64,000 nt of DNA from Marixanthomonas sp963974425 (GTDB lineage Bacteria; Bacteroidota; Bacteroidia; Flavobacteriales; Flavobacteriaceae): NCBI RefSeq assembly GCF_963974425.1, contig NZ_CAXBCK010000008.1, positions 1 to 64,000 on the forward strand. The letters run 5' to 3'. Made by a program: the position numbers and the translations under genes. This document shows positions 36,556-46,699 of this stretch, piece after piece; the first letter of the stretch is position 1, and every line of letters starts with the position of its first letter. The notes below the pieces were generated by a model. That model ran no database searches, was not told where the DNA came from, and saw only the letters and a program-made list of their open reading frames with translations.

Positions 36556-39396
36556 CTACTTAACTTCTAGTTTTTGACTTGACTTAGCAGCATTTTTAGT
36601 AATAATCACATTATACATTCCTTTTGGCAAATAGTAAGTATCGTTATCAGCTTTATTCAATTCGACATCATTTTTTTCCAAAGTTTTTCTTCCTTTTTCT
36701 GAAACTGATGCATCATATTCCACCACATTAATTCCTTTTACAACATCAATATTGAGATTTTGCAACTGCTTTCCTTCTTCTGTTTCAATAGTAATAACAC
36801 CCTTCCCTTTTGAAGGGCTATAAAAATGAAGGTTTACTGAAGGTTCTATTACATCATACCACTCTCCATATTTACTTCCCCAACGACGAGATGCTCGAAT
36901 AGGTTCAATTTCCGCGAGGATTAAATCGCTCATTTTTTCAGCATTCATTTGCTGAAGCAAAGTAACATCAGCCAAATAAAAAGAACGGCCGTGTGTTCCT
37001 AAAATTAAATCCTTTTCACGCTCTTGAATCACCAAATCGTGTACCGCCACACTTGGTAAACCTTCTGAAAAAGCTTCCCAACTTTCACCTTGATTAAATG
37101 AAACATACGCTCCATTATCTGTACCTATATATAGTACATTTTCATTTTCAGGATCTTCCTTAATTACATTTACAGGTGAAGCTGGTAAATTACTACTAAT
37201 ATCTTTCCACGTTTGTCCGTAGTTTTCACTTACATATGCGTAGGTTTTGAAATCGTCCCAGCGATAGCCATTCAATGTAGCATAAACCCGTTCTTTTTTA
37301 TGTTTTGAAGCAATTACTCTACTCACCCACAAATCTTTTGGAAATGATTTTGAAACATCCATCCAATTACCACCTGCGTTTTTTGAAATATGTAACATGC
37401 CATCGTCACTCCCGGCATATAACAACCCGAATGTAAAAGGTGATTCACTAATACTTGTCAATGTTCCGTAAGCAACATTTCCTGGCTTTCCACTTTTGGT
37501 AAGATCACCTGAAATTGCTTCCCAATCGTCACCCTGGTTCATACTTCGCATTAATTTATTTCCACCCAAATAAAGAATATCCTGATTGTGCGGGCTTAAT
37601 AAAATAGGCGTTTGCCAATTAAAGCGATAAGGGCTTTCCCCTAATTCATGTTTCGGCTGAATGTACGTTTGTTCTTCAGTTTCTCGATTAAGCCTGAAAT
37701 AATTTCCAAACTGAAAACCGGTATATACGATATTGCTATTTCGGTTGTCAATTTGAACGTGCATTCCGTCGCCGCCCATAATACTTTCATACGGGTTTTG
37801 TCCAGATTGTTGCCAACCGTAATCTATTTTGGCATTGTGGGGCCCTACCCACACACCATTATCTTGCAAACCTCCATATACATTATAAGGTTCCTCATTA
37901 TCTACATTCACAGTATAAAACTGCCCAACTGCTGGAGCGTTGTTTTTAATCCACGTTTTACCATCATCGTAGCTAATATTAACACCACCGTCGTTCCCGT
38001 CGATTAAATGACCTGATTTTTTTGGGTTAATCCATAACGCGTGATGATCTGCATGTACGTTTTCTGCGCTGATGGATTCGAAAGTTTTCCCACCGTCAGC
38101 AGATTTTAAAATAGGCACACCATAAATGTAAATTTTATCTGAATTTGAAGGGTCTACATGTATTTTTCCGAAGTAATATCCGTACGAATAGTACAAATCA
38201 TTAATATAGCCTTCGTGCGTTTTTTTCCAGCTTTTTCCACCGTTTGTACTTTTATATACCTCAGCACCAATAACAGGTGTGTCAAATAATTGCGTATTGG
38301 CATCTTCTAAATATTTAGCAAGATCAGCTGGTTTTACCGAACCGCTACGCACCATGTTTTTTACGTTTTCGGCTTTATATTTTTCCTGAAAACCATTAGC
38401 GCGTAAGAACTTTTTCAGTTTGTCATTGTCCAACGCCAAGAATTCTGAAGCACTCATTTCTTTGAATACGCCCTTGGTTAAAGCATCGCTATTAGTCTCC
38501 ATTTTTTTCTTTTCCCTATGGTCTTGGTTATCGATTACGGCATAGACTATATTTTCATCAACAACTGCTAAACCAATACGCCCAGCGCCTTCACCTGTTG
38601 GAAATCCGCTTCCAGAAACAGAAACTTTTTTCCAACTATCGCCACCATCGGTACTTTTATAGATAGCACTTCCTTCGCCGCTTCCGGTAAAGTTCCAGGC
38701 TTTTCGGTCTTTTTCCCAAGAAGAAGCATAGATTAAGTCGAAGTTATTAGGATCGCGGTCCATTTCAATAATCCCGCTTTCGTCATTTACAAACAAAGTC
38801 TTGTTCCAAGTTTTACCACCATCTACGGTTTTATACACACCACGTTCTTCATTGGTAGAATATAAATGCCCAACAGCACTTACCACTACCTCATCAGAAT
38901 TTGCAGGGTTGATTAATATTTTGCTAATGTGATGACTATCTTTCAACCCCATATTCTGCCATGTTTTGCCTTTATCGGTAGACTTCAGTAAGCCAATTCC
39001 GGCATACGACGAACGAGAGGCATTCACTTCGCCAGTTCCTACCCAAATAGTTCCGGTTTTCCAGTCTACAGCAAGACTTCCTACGTTTTGGGTTACAGTA
39101 TTATCTATAACTGGAGTAAAAGAAATTCCATTATTATTGGTATACCAAACGCCACCGCTGGCATAGCCTGCGTAAAATTCAATTGGATTATTGGGGTTCA
39201 CGGCAAAATCTACAATACGGCCGCTCATTACTGTTGGACCAATATTTTTGAAAGGAAGATTTTTAACCAGTGAATTTTTCGAAAGTTGCTCCTTCTGTTG
39301 CAACGCTTTTTCTAATTCGGCTTTTGAAGTTGCCGGTTGTTGAGAAAATGCTGAAATAAAAAGGAAACTGAATAGTAAAAGTAAGGAATGCTTCAT
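36556..39396 (-). CDS. Sortilin/BNR-repeat (VPS10-like) secreted protein
   Basis: A secreted protein of 946 residues with signal peptide MKHSLLLLFSFLFISAFSQQ. It contains many Asp-box/BNR repeats of the form STDKGKTWQNMG, TVDGGKTWNKTL, STDGGDSWKKVS, SADGGKTFESIS and NQGESWEAFSEG, which build a ten-bladed-like propeller as in VPS10/sortilin domains. Such proteins are often annotated as glycosyl hydrolases, but I see no catalytic motif. The last 130 residues (INLHFYSP-like, then MYNVIITKNAAKSSQ) resemble a domain seen in these secreted proteins; there is no clear T9SS domain. Substrate or ligand unknown. It is divergent from the peptidase gene at 39518. Confidence 0.88.
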   Translation of the reverse strand: MKHSLLLLFSFLFISAFSQQPATSKAELEKALQQKEQLSKNSLVKNLPFKNIGPTVMSGRIVDFAVNPNNPIEFYAGYASGGVWYTNNNGISFTPVIDNTVTQNVGSLAVDWKTGTIWVGTGEVNASRSSYAGIGLLKSTDKGKTWQNMGLKDSHHISKILINPANSDEVVVSAVGHLYSTNEERGVYKTVDGGKTWNKTLFVNDESGIIEMDRDPNNFDLIYASSWEKDRKAWNFTGSGEGSAIYKSTDGGDSWKKVSVSGSGFPTGEGAGRIGLAVVDENIVYAVIDNQDHREKKKMETNSDALTKGVFKEMSASEFLALDNDKLKKFLRANGFQEKYKAENVKNMVRSGSVKPADLAKYLEDANTQLFDTPVIGAEVYKSTNGGKSWKKTHEGYINDLYYSYGYYFGKIHVDPSNSDKIYIYGVPILKSADGGKTFESISAENVHADHHALWINPKKSGHLIDGNDGGVNISYDDGKTWIKNNAPAVGQFYTVNVDNEEPYNVYGGLQDNGVWVGPHNAKIDYGWQQSGQNPYESIMGGDGMHVQIDNRNSNIVYTGFQFGNYFRLNRETEEQTYIQPKHELGESPYRFNWQTPILLSPHNQDILYLGGNKLMRSMNQGDDWEAISGDLTKSGKPGNVAYGTLTSISESPFTFGLLYAGSDDGMLHISKNAGGNWMDVSKSFPKDLWVSRVIASKHKKERVYATLNGYRWDDFKTYAYVSENYGQTWKDISSNLPASPVNVIKEDPENENVLYIGTDNGAYVSFNQGESWEAFSEGLPSVAVHDLVIQEREKDLILGTHGRSFYLADVTLLQQMNAEKMSDLILAEIEPIRASRRWGSKYGEWYDVIEPSVNLHFYSPSKGKGVITIETEEGKQLQNLNIDVVKGINVVEYDASVSEKGRKTLEKNDVELNKADNDTYYLPKGMYNVIITKNAAKSSQKLEVK

Positions 39397-39486
39397 TGAA
39401 AGTAATTTTAAACGTTGAAATTACTGAAATCCCTTGCTTTAACAAAATTTTATTTTACTAGTAGCAGCCTTTGGTTTAATTTCCAT

Positions 39487-39494
39487 TAATTTTG
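39487..39494 (+). promoter_or_regulatory. Possible Bacteroidota -7 element for the peptidase gene
   Basis: TAATTTTG matches the TAnnTTTG -7 consensus and lies 23 bp before the ATG at 39518. No well-spaced -33 TTG is visible. Confidence 0.35.
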
Positions 39495-39517
39495 AAAAAA
39501 TTCAGAAAAAAATACCA

Positions 39518-40810
39518 ATGAAGTATCATCCAATTGACAGCAACTTATTTATAAAAAACCGTAAAAATTTTATGGCTCAAATGAAGTCGAAAAGCCTTGC
39601 GGTATTTAATAGTAATGACATCTATCCCATTGGTGCAGACAGCACGATGCCGTTTCAACAATCTCGCGATTTATTTTACCTGAGTGGTGTAGATCAAGAT
39701 AAAAGTATGTTATTATTATTTCCAGATGCTGTAGAAGAAAAACACCGTGAAATTTTATTTTTAACTGAAACCAACGACCATATTGCCGTTTGGGAAGGTG
39801 AAAAACTAACAAAAGAAAAAGCAACCGAAGCCACTGGCGTTAAAACTGTGTATTGGCTTAAGGAGTTTGATAAAATTTTCTTTGAATTAATGACGCAAGC
39901 GGACACCATATACTTCAACACAAATGAGCATTACCGTGCAAATGTTGAAACCGAAACACGTGAAGACCGTTTTATTAAAAAAACGAAAGCACAATTCCCT
40001 GCACATAGCTGGGCAAAGAGCAATCCAATTTTACAACGGTTACGTTCTGTAAAAGACCCAATTGAATTGGATATTATGCAGCAAGCTTGTAATATCACAG
40101 AGAAAGGTTTCAGAAGAATTTTAGATTTTGTAAAACCTGGCGTGATGGAATACGAAATTGAAGCCGAGTTTATGCACGAGTTTTTAAGCAACCGCTCACG
40201 TGGTTTTGCCTATACCCCAATTGTTGCCAGCGGGAAAAATGCCTGTGTATTGCATTATATTGAAAATAATCAGCAATGTAAAGACGGCGAATTAATATTG
40301 CTAGATGTAGGTGCTGAGTATGCTAATTACAGTAGTGATATGTCTAGAACAATTCCGGTAAGTGGAAAATTCACTAAAAGACAAAAAGAAGTGTACAACG
40401 CTGTAAACCGTGTAAAGAATGATGCTACAAAAATGCTTGTACCTGGAACACTTTGGAAAGAATACCACGAAGAAGTTGGAAAATTAATGACTTCAGAGTT
40501 ACTTGGATTGGGAATTCTAGACAAAGCCGATGTGAAAAATGAAGACCCAGACTGGCCTGCCTACAAAAAATACTTTATGCACGGTACCAGCCACCACATT
40601 GGCCTGGATACACACGATTACGGAATTCTGTGGGAGCCGATGCAAGCAAACCAGGTGTTTACTGTAGAGCCAGGTATTTATTTACCAGATGAAGGTTTTG
40701 GTATTCGATTGGAAGACGATGTGGTAATTCAGGAAAATGGGGAGCCTCATAACTTGATGCGCAACATCCCAATTGAAGCAGATGAGATTGAAGAAATCAT
40801 GAACAAGTAA
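39518..40810 (+). CDS. pepP: Xaa-Pro aminopeptidase (M24, aminopeptidase P)
   Basis: A metallopeptidase of 430 residues that removes an N-terminal residue preceding proline. The N-terminal creatinase-like domain contains FQQSRDLFYLSGVDQDKSM. The C-terminal pita-bread domain has metal ligands in ILLDVGAEYANYSSDMSRT (two Asp), HGTSHHIGLDTHD (His), TVEPGIYLP and GIRLEDDVV (two Glu). No signal peptide, so cytoplasmic. It has its own terminator and is followed by an alpha/beta hydrolase gene. Confidence 0.94.
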   Translation: MKYHPIDSNLFIKNRKNFMAQMKSKSLAVFNSNDIYPIGADSTMPFQQSRDLFYLSGVDQDKSMLLLFPDAVEEKHREILFLTETNDHIAVWEGEKLTKEKATEATGVKTVYWLKEFDKIFFELMTQADTIYFNTNEHYRANVETETREDRFIKKTKAQFPAHSWAKSNPILQRLRSVKDPIELDIMQQACNITEKGFRRILDFVKPGVMEYEIEAEFMHEFLSNRSRGFAYTPIVASGKNACVLHYIENNQQCKDGELILLDVGAEYANYSSDMSRTIPVSGKFTKRQKEVYNAVNRVKNDATKMLVPGTLWKEYHEEVGKLMTSELLGLGILDKADVKNEDPDWPAYKKYFMHGTSHHIGLDTHDYGILWEPMQANQVFTVEPGIYLPDEGFGIRLEDDVVIQENGEPHNLMRNIPIEADEIEEIMNK

Positions 40811-40835
40811 ACGTTTAAAACGTTTTTAGATATAT

Positions 40836-40871
40836 TCCGGTATAGAAATAAATCGCTATACCGGATTTTTT
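40836..40871 (+). terminator. Terminator after the peptidase gene
   Basis: Stem tccggtata and tataccgga with a 12-base loop is followed by tttttta on the plus strand. Confidence 0.75.
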
Positions 40872-40882
40872 ATACTTAAAAA

Positions 40883-41653
40883 ATGACACACACTTTTAAA
40901 AACACTCCTATATATTATAGTATAACCGGAAGCGGTCCGGCAATGGTTTTATTGCATGGCTTTTTGGAGAGCTCTACTATGTGGGATAAATATATTCTTT
41001 CACTTTCAGAAAAACATACCGTCATCACCATAGATTTTCCCGGACACGGAAAAAGCGGAGTTGTTTCTGACACACACAGCATGCAACTTATGGCCAAAGT
41101 AGTAAAAAGTGCTTTAAATGAATTAAATATTGAGTCTGCAACATTTGTAGGTCACTCCATGGGCGGCTATGTAGCATTAGCTTATACTGAATTGTTTCCA
41201 GATGAAGTTGAAAAATTAGTTTTATTGAATTCTACACCTACAGCAGATTCAGAAGAACGTAAGCAAAACCGAAGACGCGCTTTAAAAGTACTGGATCATA
41301 ATGCAGAAGCTTTTATAAGTATGGCGATTATGAATTTGTTTTCTGAAAATTCAAAAAAGAAATTTATTTCTGAAATTGAAGCATTAAAAAAAGAAGCGCT
41401 TCAGTTTCCAGTAGCAGGGATACAAGCTGCTATTCGCGGGATGATTAATCGTAAAGATCGAACCGAAGTTTTAGCAAATTTCAGAAGAGAGAAAGTAATG
41501 GTATGCGGTAATGAAGACCCAATTATGCCTATTTCAGATTCAAAAAACATTTCAGAAAAAACAAATTCAAAGCTTATTCAATTAGAAGGAGGACATATGA
41601 GTTGGTTAGAAAACACCGATGAAACACATAGAATATTGCATTTCATCGAATAA
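40883..41653 (+). CDS. Alpha/beta-fold hydrolase
   Basis: A cytoplasmic protein of 256 residues. The oxyanion motif LLHGFLES, the nucleophile Ser92 in VGHSMGGYVALAY, an acid candidate in VCGNEDPIMPI and the catalytic His in LEGGHMSWLEN complete a standard triad. The substrate is not predictable from the sequence. It is the first gene after the peptidase terminator. Confidence 0.9.
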   Translation: MTHTFKNTPIYYSITGSGPAMVLLHGFLESSTMWDKYILSLSEKHTVITIDFPGHGKSGVVSDTHSMQLMAKVVKSALNELNIESATFVGHSMGGYVALAYTELFPDEVEKLVLLNSTPTADSEERKQNRRRALKVLDHNAEAFISMAIMNLFSENSKKKFISEIEALKKEALQFPVAGIQAAIRGMINRKDRTEVLANFRREKVMVCGNEDPIMPISDSKNISEKTNSKLIQLEGGHMSWLENTDETHRILHFIE

Positions 41654-41718
41654 ATTTACCTTTTAACGTTTTTTTAAAACTTTTTTATATATTTATCACA
41701 ACAAAAAACGTAAAAAAC

Positions 41719-41961
41719 ATGAGTAATTCCTCTAAGTCCTCATTTATAATAAAAAGTTTAGTGTGTCAAACCATTGGCCATAAATACATTGAAACTCGAA
41801 AAATAACCAATCACATTCACGAATATACGTGCAAGCACTGTGGCCGTGAAGTAACCGAAAACCCAACGGGAAATATAGAATTACTTACTCATAAAGTTAG
41901 AGAGGTTAACAACAATGTAGCAGACTTTTTTGAAAGGAAAAACAGAAACGTAGCTATATAA
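41719..41961 (+). CDS. Small zinc-ribbon-like protein
   Basis: A protein of 80 residues. LVCQTIGHKYIETRKITNHI and YTCKHCGREVT give a C..H...C..C pattern suited to one zinc ion and reminiscent of small DUF1660-type proteins. The C-terminus is charged and helical. It has an AT-rich leader with ATG and ends only three bases before the convergent thiL stop. Function unknown. Confidence 0.75.
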   Translation: MSNSSKSSFIIKSLVCQTIGHKYIETRKITNHIHEYTCKHCGREVTENPTGNIELLTHKVREVNNNVADFFERKNRNVAI

Positions 41962-41964
41962 GCT

Positions 41965-43020
41965 CTAATTGTCTTCTTGCATTGAATTCCAACCTCTTGC
42001 TACCAATGGAATTTTTGTGTTAGCTCGTGTTATTAAGTGCATCCCTTCACTCTCTTGAGTCATATGTCCAATAACGGTTAAGTGTGGGTTCCCTTTAATT
42101 TTTGGAAAATCTTCAGTAGAAATAGTAAATAACAACTCGTAATCTTCCCCTCCACTTAAAGCAATGGTGGTACTATCCATTTCAAATTCTTCGCAGGTTG
42201 AGATGACTTGTGGATCTAATGGAATTTTATCTTCATATAAATTACAACCTACTTTCGAGTTTTTACAAATGTGAATTATTTCAGAAGATAATCCATCACT
42301 CACATCGATCATAGAAGTAGGTTTAACGTCTAGGTCTTTCAATAAGACAGAGATGCCTTGTCGCGCTTCTGGCTTTAATTGACGTTCAATTATATAAGTA
42401 TATTTATCAAGATCAGGCTGCGATTTCGGATTCACTTTAAAAACCTGTTTTTCACGTTCTAAAACCTGAAGACCTAAATAAGCAGCGCCCACATCACCTG
42501 TTAAAACCAATAAATCATTTTCTTTTGCGCCACTTCTATAAGTAATATTTTCTTTACTTACTTGACCCAAAGCCGTAACACTTATAACTAATCCTGTTGT
42601 AGATGAAGTAGTGTCACCACCCACCACATCAACATTATAAATACTTGCAGCCGTTTCAATTCCGGCATATAATTCTTCCAACGCCTCCACTGGGAATCGA
42701 TTGGAAACAGCAATTGAAACGGTAATTTGGTTTGCCTTAGCATTCATAGCAAACACATCAGATAAATTGACTACAACAGTTTTATACCCTAAATGTTTTA
42801 ATGGCATATAACTTAAATCGAAATGCACACCCTCCACCAACATATCTGTTGTAACGACTATTTGGTTATTTTCTTCGGAAGTAATAACTGCAGCATCGTC
42901 ACCTATTCCTTTAACCGTAGTATCTTGCTTTATTTTAAAGTTTTTTGTTAAATGATCTATTAGGCCAAATTCACCCAATTCTGAAATGCTAGTTTTTGAA
43001 TCGTTTTTATTATCGAACAT
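41965..43020 (-). CDS. thiL: Thiamine-monophosphate kinase
   Basis: An enzyme of 351 residues that phosphorylates thiamine monophosphate to thiamine pyrophosphate, the last step of thiamine synthesis. Family motifs are present: GIGDDAAVI near the N-terminus, TTDMLVEGVHFDL, VNLSDVFAMNA, VVGGDTTSSTTGLVISVTAL, and MIDVSDGLSSEIIHICK, followed by ALSGGEDYELLFT. It is the only thiamine gene in the window. Confidence 0.95.
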   Translation of the reverse strand: MFDNKNDSKTSISELGEFGLIDHLTKNFKIKQDTTVKGIGDDAAVITSEENNQIVVTTDMLVEGVHFDLSYMPLKHLGYKTVVVNLSDVFAMNAKANQITVSIAVSNRFPVEALEELYAGIETAASIYNVDVVGGDTTSSTTGLVISVTALGQVSKENITYRSGAKENDLLVLTGDVGAAYLGLQVLEREKQVFKVNPKSQPDLDKYTYIIERQLKPEARQGISVLLKDLDVKPTSMIDVSDGLSSEIIHICKNSKVGCNLYEDKIPLDPQVISTCEEFEMDSTTIALSGGEDYELLFTISTEDFPKIKGNPHLTVIGHMTQESEGMHLITRANTKIPLVARGWNSMQEDN

Positions 43021-43233
43021 GTATAGAAGGTTTTAGTATGCAAAAATAAGGGTTAACGTTTAAACAAACTGTCTTTGTCTTTAAAAACTCAATATTGATA
43101 ATGAGTTAATTAGATGCTCGCCCTATAAATAATTTTTGTAGTTTCGCAACACATTTTCTATGATAATCTTATTAACTTATATCATTTAGTGCTAAATTCA
43201 CAGTCTTATACCGTATAACCAAATACTTTACTA

Positions 43234-45156
43234 ATGAAAAAAACTCTACTTTCACTCTTAATTTTGGCATGCACGCAAGTTTTCGCACAAACCCCTTGTA
43301 ATAACGGGATGGCTGGTCCATACCCTTGTAATGGGTACGATTTACAATCACGCATTTCTCTTGGAGATATGAATGCAAATGCTGCAAATGATTCTTGGGG
43401 CTGGACAGACCCTCAAAATGGTAAAGAATATGCAATTATTGGTCTTGAAGGAGGCACTGCTTTTATTGACATTTCAGACCCTACAAATCCAATATATTTA
43501 GGAAAATTACCAACACACAGTTTTAGTAGCAATTGGAGAGATGTTAAAACATATAGTAATCATGCATTTATAGTTAGTGAAGATTTTTCACACGGAATGC
43601 AAGTTTTTGATTTAACCCGACTACGAAATGTAGCAAATCCACCGGAAACATTTACTGAAGATGCACATTATGATGATTTTGGTAATGCCCATAATATTGT
43701 GATAAACGAAGACACTGGTTACGCCTACGCAGTTGGAACATCTACTTATAATGGAGGCTCTCATTTTATAAACATACAAGACCCAACAAACCCTGTAGCT
43801 GCAGGTGGCTTTGGGAATGACGGATATACCCACGATGCACAAGTTGTTACTTATAATGGTCCAGATAGTGACTATACGGGTCGTGAAATTTTATTAAGTA
43901 GCAGCGGTTACGAAAACTATGTTTCTATTGTAGATGTTACCGATAAAGCAAACCCTCAAAGTATTTCAACCATTAATTATCCTAATTCAAGTTACACCCA
44001 TCAAGGTTGGTTTACAGAAGATCAGCGCTTTTTTATACTTGGCGACGAAATAGATGAACAGGATTTTGGCTTTAACACAAAGACTATCATATTTGACTTG
44101 AGCGACCTTGATAATCCGGTATTAGATTTTGATTATTACGGAACAACTGAAGCTACCGATCATAATGGATATGTGCTTGGAGATAATTACTATTTAGCCA
44201 ATTATGCTGCTGGATTGAGAGTACTTGATATTTCTGATATTGAAAATGGAAATATTTCCGAAACAGGATATTTTGACTCTTTCAGTGCTCATAATAGTGT
44301 GGGATATGAAGGTGTTTGGAATGTATATCCATACCTAGGAAGCGGTAACATTATAATCAGTGATCGCTCAGGAGGATTGTTTGTAGTAAAATCATCAGCT
44401 CCAGATACCACGAACCCTGTTGCAGTTTGCCAAAATGCAACTGTCTCATTAAATTCAAATGGAGAAATCATTGTTGACCCTAACCTATTGGACGGAGGCT
44501 CAAGCGATGATAGTGGTTCGTTCTCTTTATCCTTGAGTGAAAATACTTTTACCTGTTCAGATATAGGAGAAAACACGGTCACATTAATCGTAACAGACCC
44601 TTCAGGAAACACCGATAATTGCGCAGCAATAATCACTATAGAAGATACTACAGACCCTATATTAACGTGTACGGCAAATACCACTGTTGAATATGATTCT
44701 GGAGTCAATTTTTACACGCTACCCGATTATGTAATAAATGATATGGTACAAGCTTCCGATAATTGCACTCAGAGCCCATCCATTTTACAAGACCCTATTG
44801 CTGGAACAGAGCTTACAGAAGGAACATACACCATCAATTTTGAAGCTGAAGATGATGCTGGAAACGTGGGAAACTGCTCTTTTCAATTAACTGTAACAGA
44901 AGAATTATCTGTTAATGAAGTTTCTTTTGAAAATAGCATTAAAATATTTCCAGTACCCGTATTAGATGAAGTAAATATCACTTCGGAAAACAAAACAATT
45001 GAATTTATTGACGTTTATGATATTATGGGAAAAAGGGTTTATACCGAAAAAAACATCAACGTCACTAAAAAAATAATAAACATTTCAAGCCTTTCAAAAG
45101 GAATGTATTTTTTATCAATTAACAATAAAGCAACCAAAAAAATTGTAAAAAAATAA
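43234..45156 (+). CDS. Choice-of-anchor B (LVIVD) protein with HYR domains and T9SS tail
   Basis: A secreted protein of 640 residues, signal peptide MKKTLLSLLILACTQVFAQ. Residues 20-390 form the choice-of-anchor B domain with LVIVD-type propeller repeats (SWGWTDPQNGKEYAIIGLEG, GTAFIDISDPTNPIYLGKLP, GMQVFDLTRLR, AHNIVINEDTGYAYAVGT). Two HYR-like domains follow (about 395-565; PVAVCQNATVSLNSNGEI, DPILTCTANTTVEYDSG) and then a T9SS type A sorting domain (KIFPVPVLDEVNITSE, SKGMYFLSINNKATKKIVKK). It is a close paralogue of the next gene. Surface location is well supported; ligand unknown. Confidence 0.9.
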   Translation: MKKTLLSLLILACTQVFAQTPCNNGMAGPYPCNGYDLQSRISLGDMNANAANDSWGWTDPQNGKEYAIIGLEGGTAFIDISDPTNPIYLGKLPTHSFSSNWRDVKTYSNHAFIVSEDFSHGMQVFDLTRLRNVANPPETFTEDAHYDDFGNAHNIVINEDTGYAYAVGTSTYNGGSHFINIQDPTNPVAAGGFGNDGYTHDAQVVTYNGPDSDYTGREILLSSSGYENYVSIVDVTDKANPQSISTINYPNSSYTHQGWFTEDQRFFILGDEIDEQDFGFNTKTIIFDLSDLDNPVLDFDYYGTTEATDHNGYVLGDNYYLANYAAGLRVLDISDIENGNISETGYFDSFSAHNSVGYEGVWNVYPYLGSGNIIISDRSGGLFVVKSSAPDTTNPVAVCQNATVSLNSNGEIIVDPNLLDGGSSDDSGSFSLSLSENTFTCSDIGENTVTLIVTDPSGNTDNCAAIITIEDTTDPILTCTANTTVEYDSGVNFYTLPDYVINDMVQASDNCTQSPSILQDPIAGTELTEGTYTINFEAEDDAGNVGNCSFQLTVTEELSVNEVSFENSIKIFPVPVLDEVNITSENKTIEFIDVYDIMGKRVYTEKNINVTKKIINISSLSKGMYFLSINNKATKKIVKK

Positions 45157-45282
45157 GCTCTTTTGTAATGTTATGAAACTCGACGAGACATACTCAATAT
45201 CAGTAGCGCGCTAACATTTAATCTTTTACGTTAGGATTAGAAGCTTTAAAACAATATTTTCTATATAATTAAAACTTAAATA

Positions 45283-46695
45283 ATGAAACAATTTTATCTA
45301 CTCGCATTTTCACTTATCAGCACTGTTACTTTCAGCCAAACTCCATGTGAAAATGGAACCGCTGACGGTTTTCCTTGCCAAAACTTTGACTTATTATCGC
45401 ATATTAGCCTTAGCGAAATGAATGCCTCTGGCGGAAACGACTCGTGGGGGTGGACCGATCCACAAGACGGTAAAGAATATGCTTTAATCGGTTTAGACAA
45501 CGGAACTGCTTTTATCGATATCTCAGACCCAATTAACCCAATTTATTTAGGAAAATTACCTACGCACACATCATCAAGTACATGGCGAGATGTAAAAGTA
45601 TATAGTGACCACGCTTTTGTAGTAAGTGAAGCCTCTGGGCATGGAATGCAGGTTTTTGATTTAACCCGATTAAGGGATGTAACCAATCCACCAGAAATAT
45701 TTACAGAAGATGCACATTACGATGGCTTTGGTAGCGCTCATAATGTTGTTATAAACGAAGACTCAGGTTATGCTTACGGAGTAGGAACAGGAACATTTAA
45801 TGGAGGTCCCCATTTCGTAAACATTCAAGATCCCCTTAACCCAGTTGGCGAAGGAGGATATGCAATGGATAGTTATAGTCATGATGCTCAAGTTGTTATC
45901 TACGCAGGTCCTGATTCAGATTATACAGGAACTGAAATTTTAATAGGAAGCAATGAAAATGAAGTGGTAATAGTAGATATCACCGATAAAGCCAACCCAG
46001 AAGGCATTTCAACTATAAGCTATAATAACGTAGGCTATACCCACCAAGGCTGGTTTACAGAAGATCAAAAGTATTTTATACTCGGAGACGAAACTGACGA
46101 AATATCTTTTGGCTTTAACACCAGAACCTTAGTGTTTGACTTTACAGACTTGGATAATCCCCAATTTCACACTGAATTTTCAGGTCCAACTCCTGCTATA
46201 GACCACAACGGTTATGTTGTTGGTGATAAATATTATTTTGCAAATTATTCAGCAGGTTTAAACGTATTAGATATAAGCGATATTGATAACCAAAACATTT
46301 CACAATACGGTTATTTTGACACCTATCCAAATAATAACGACGCCTCTTTTTCTGGTAGTTGGAATGTATACCCTTTCTTAGAGAGTAAGAATATAATTAT
46401 TAGTGGCGGCGGTGGTTTCACTTTGGTTAGAGACAACAACGAATTAAACATTACCGAATTGAAGGAAACCAATTTTACCATATATCCAAATCCCGCTAAA
46501 GATAACCTAAACGTTGTTTCTGCAATTTCTCCTATACAACAAGTTGAAATATATTCAGTTATAGGTAAGCGTATTTTAAATTATACTTTTTCTGACAATA
46601 ATAAAGAAGAGAGTCTTAACATAAATTCATTGCAAAGCGGAGTTTATTTGGTTAAAATCAATAACCTAACTACCAAAAGATTGGTGGTAAAATAA
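45283..46695 (+). CDS. Choice-of-anchor B (LVIVD) protein, short paralogue
   Basis: A secreted protein of 470 residues with signal peptide LLAFSLISTVTFSQ. It repeats the propeller domain of the previous gene almost domain for domain (ENGTADGFPCQNFDLLSHIS, SWGWTDPQDGKEYALIGLDN, SGHGMQVFDLTRLRDV) but lacks the HYR domains; the propeller runs directly into a T9SS type A tail (FTIYPNPAKDNLNVVS, LQSGVYLVKINNLTTKRLVV). The stop is four bases before the next ATG, so it probably begins the transcript that continues to 50004. Confidence 0.9.
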   Translation: MKQFYLLAFSLISTVTFSQTPCENGTADGFPCQNFDLLSHISLSEMNASGGNDSWGWTDPQDGKEYALIGLDNGTAFIDISDPINPIYLGKLPTHTSSSTWRDVKVYSDHAFVVSEASGHGMQVFDLTRLRDVTNPPEIFTEDAHYDGFGSAHNVVINEDSGYAYGVGTGTFNGGPHFVNIQDPLNPVGEGGYAMDSYSHDAQVVIYAGPDSDYTGTEILIGSNENEVVIVDITDKANPEGISTISYNNVGYTHQGWFTEDQKYFILGDETDEISFGFNTRTLVFDFTDLDNPQFHTEFSGPTPAIDHNGYVVGDKYYFANYSAGLNVLDISDIDNQNISQYGYFDTYPNNNDASFSGSWNVYPFLESKNIIISGGGGFTLVRDNNELNITELKETNFTIYPNPAKDNLNVVSAISPIQQVEIYSVIGKRILNYTFSDNNKEESLNINSLQSGVYLVKINNLTTKRLVVK

Positions 46696-46699
46696 CAAT

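Noticed and set aside
36556..39396. Glycoside hydrolase assignment for the BNR-repeat protein.
   Set aside because: Asp-box repeats alone do not show catalysis, and no catalytic residues were recognised.
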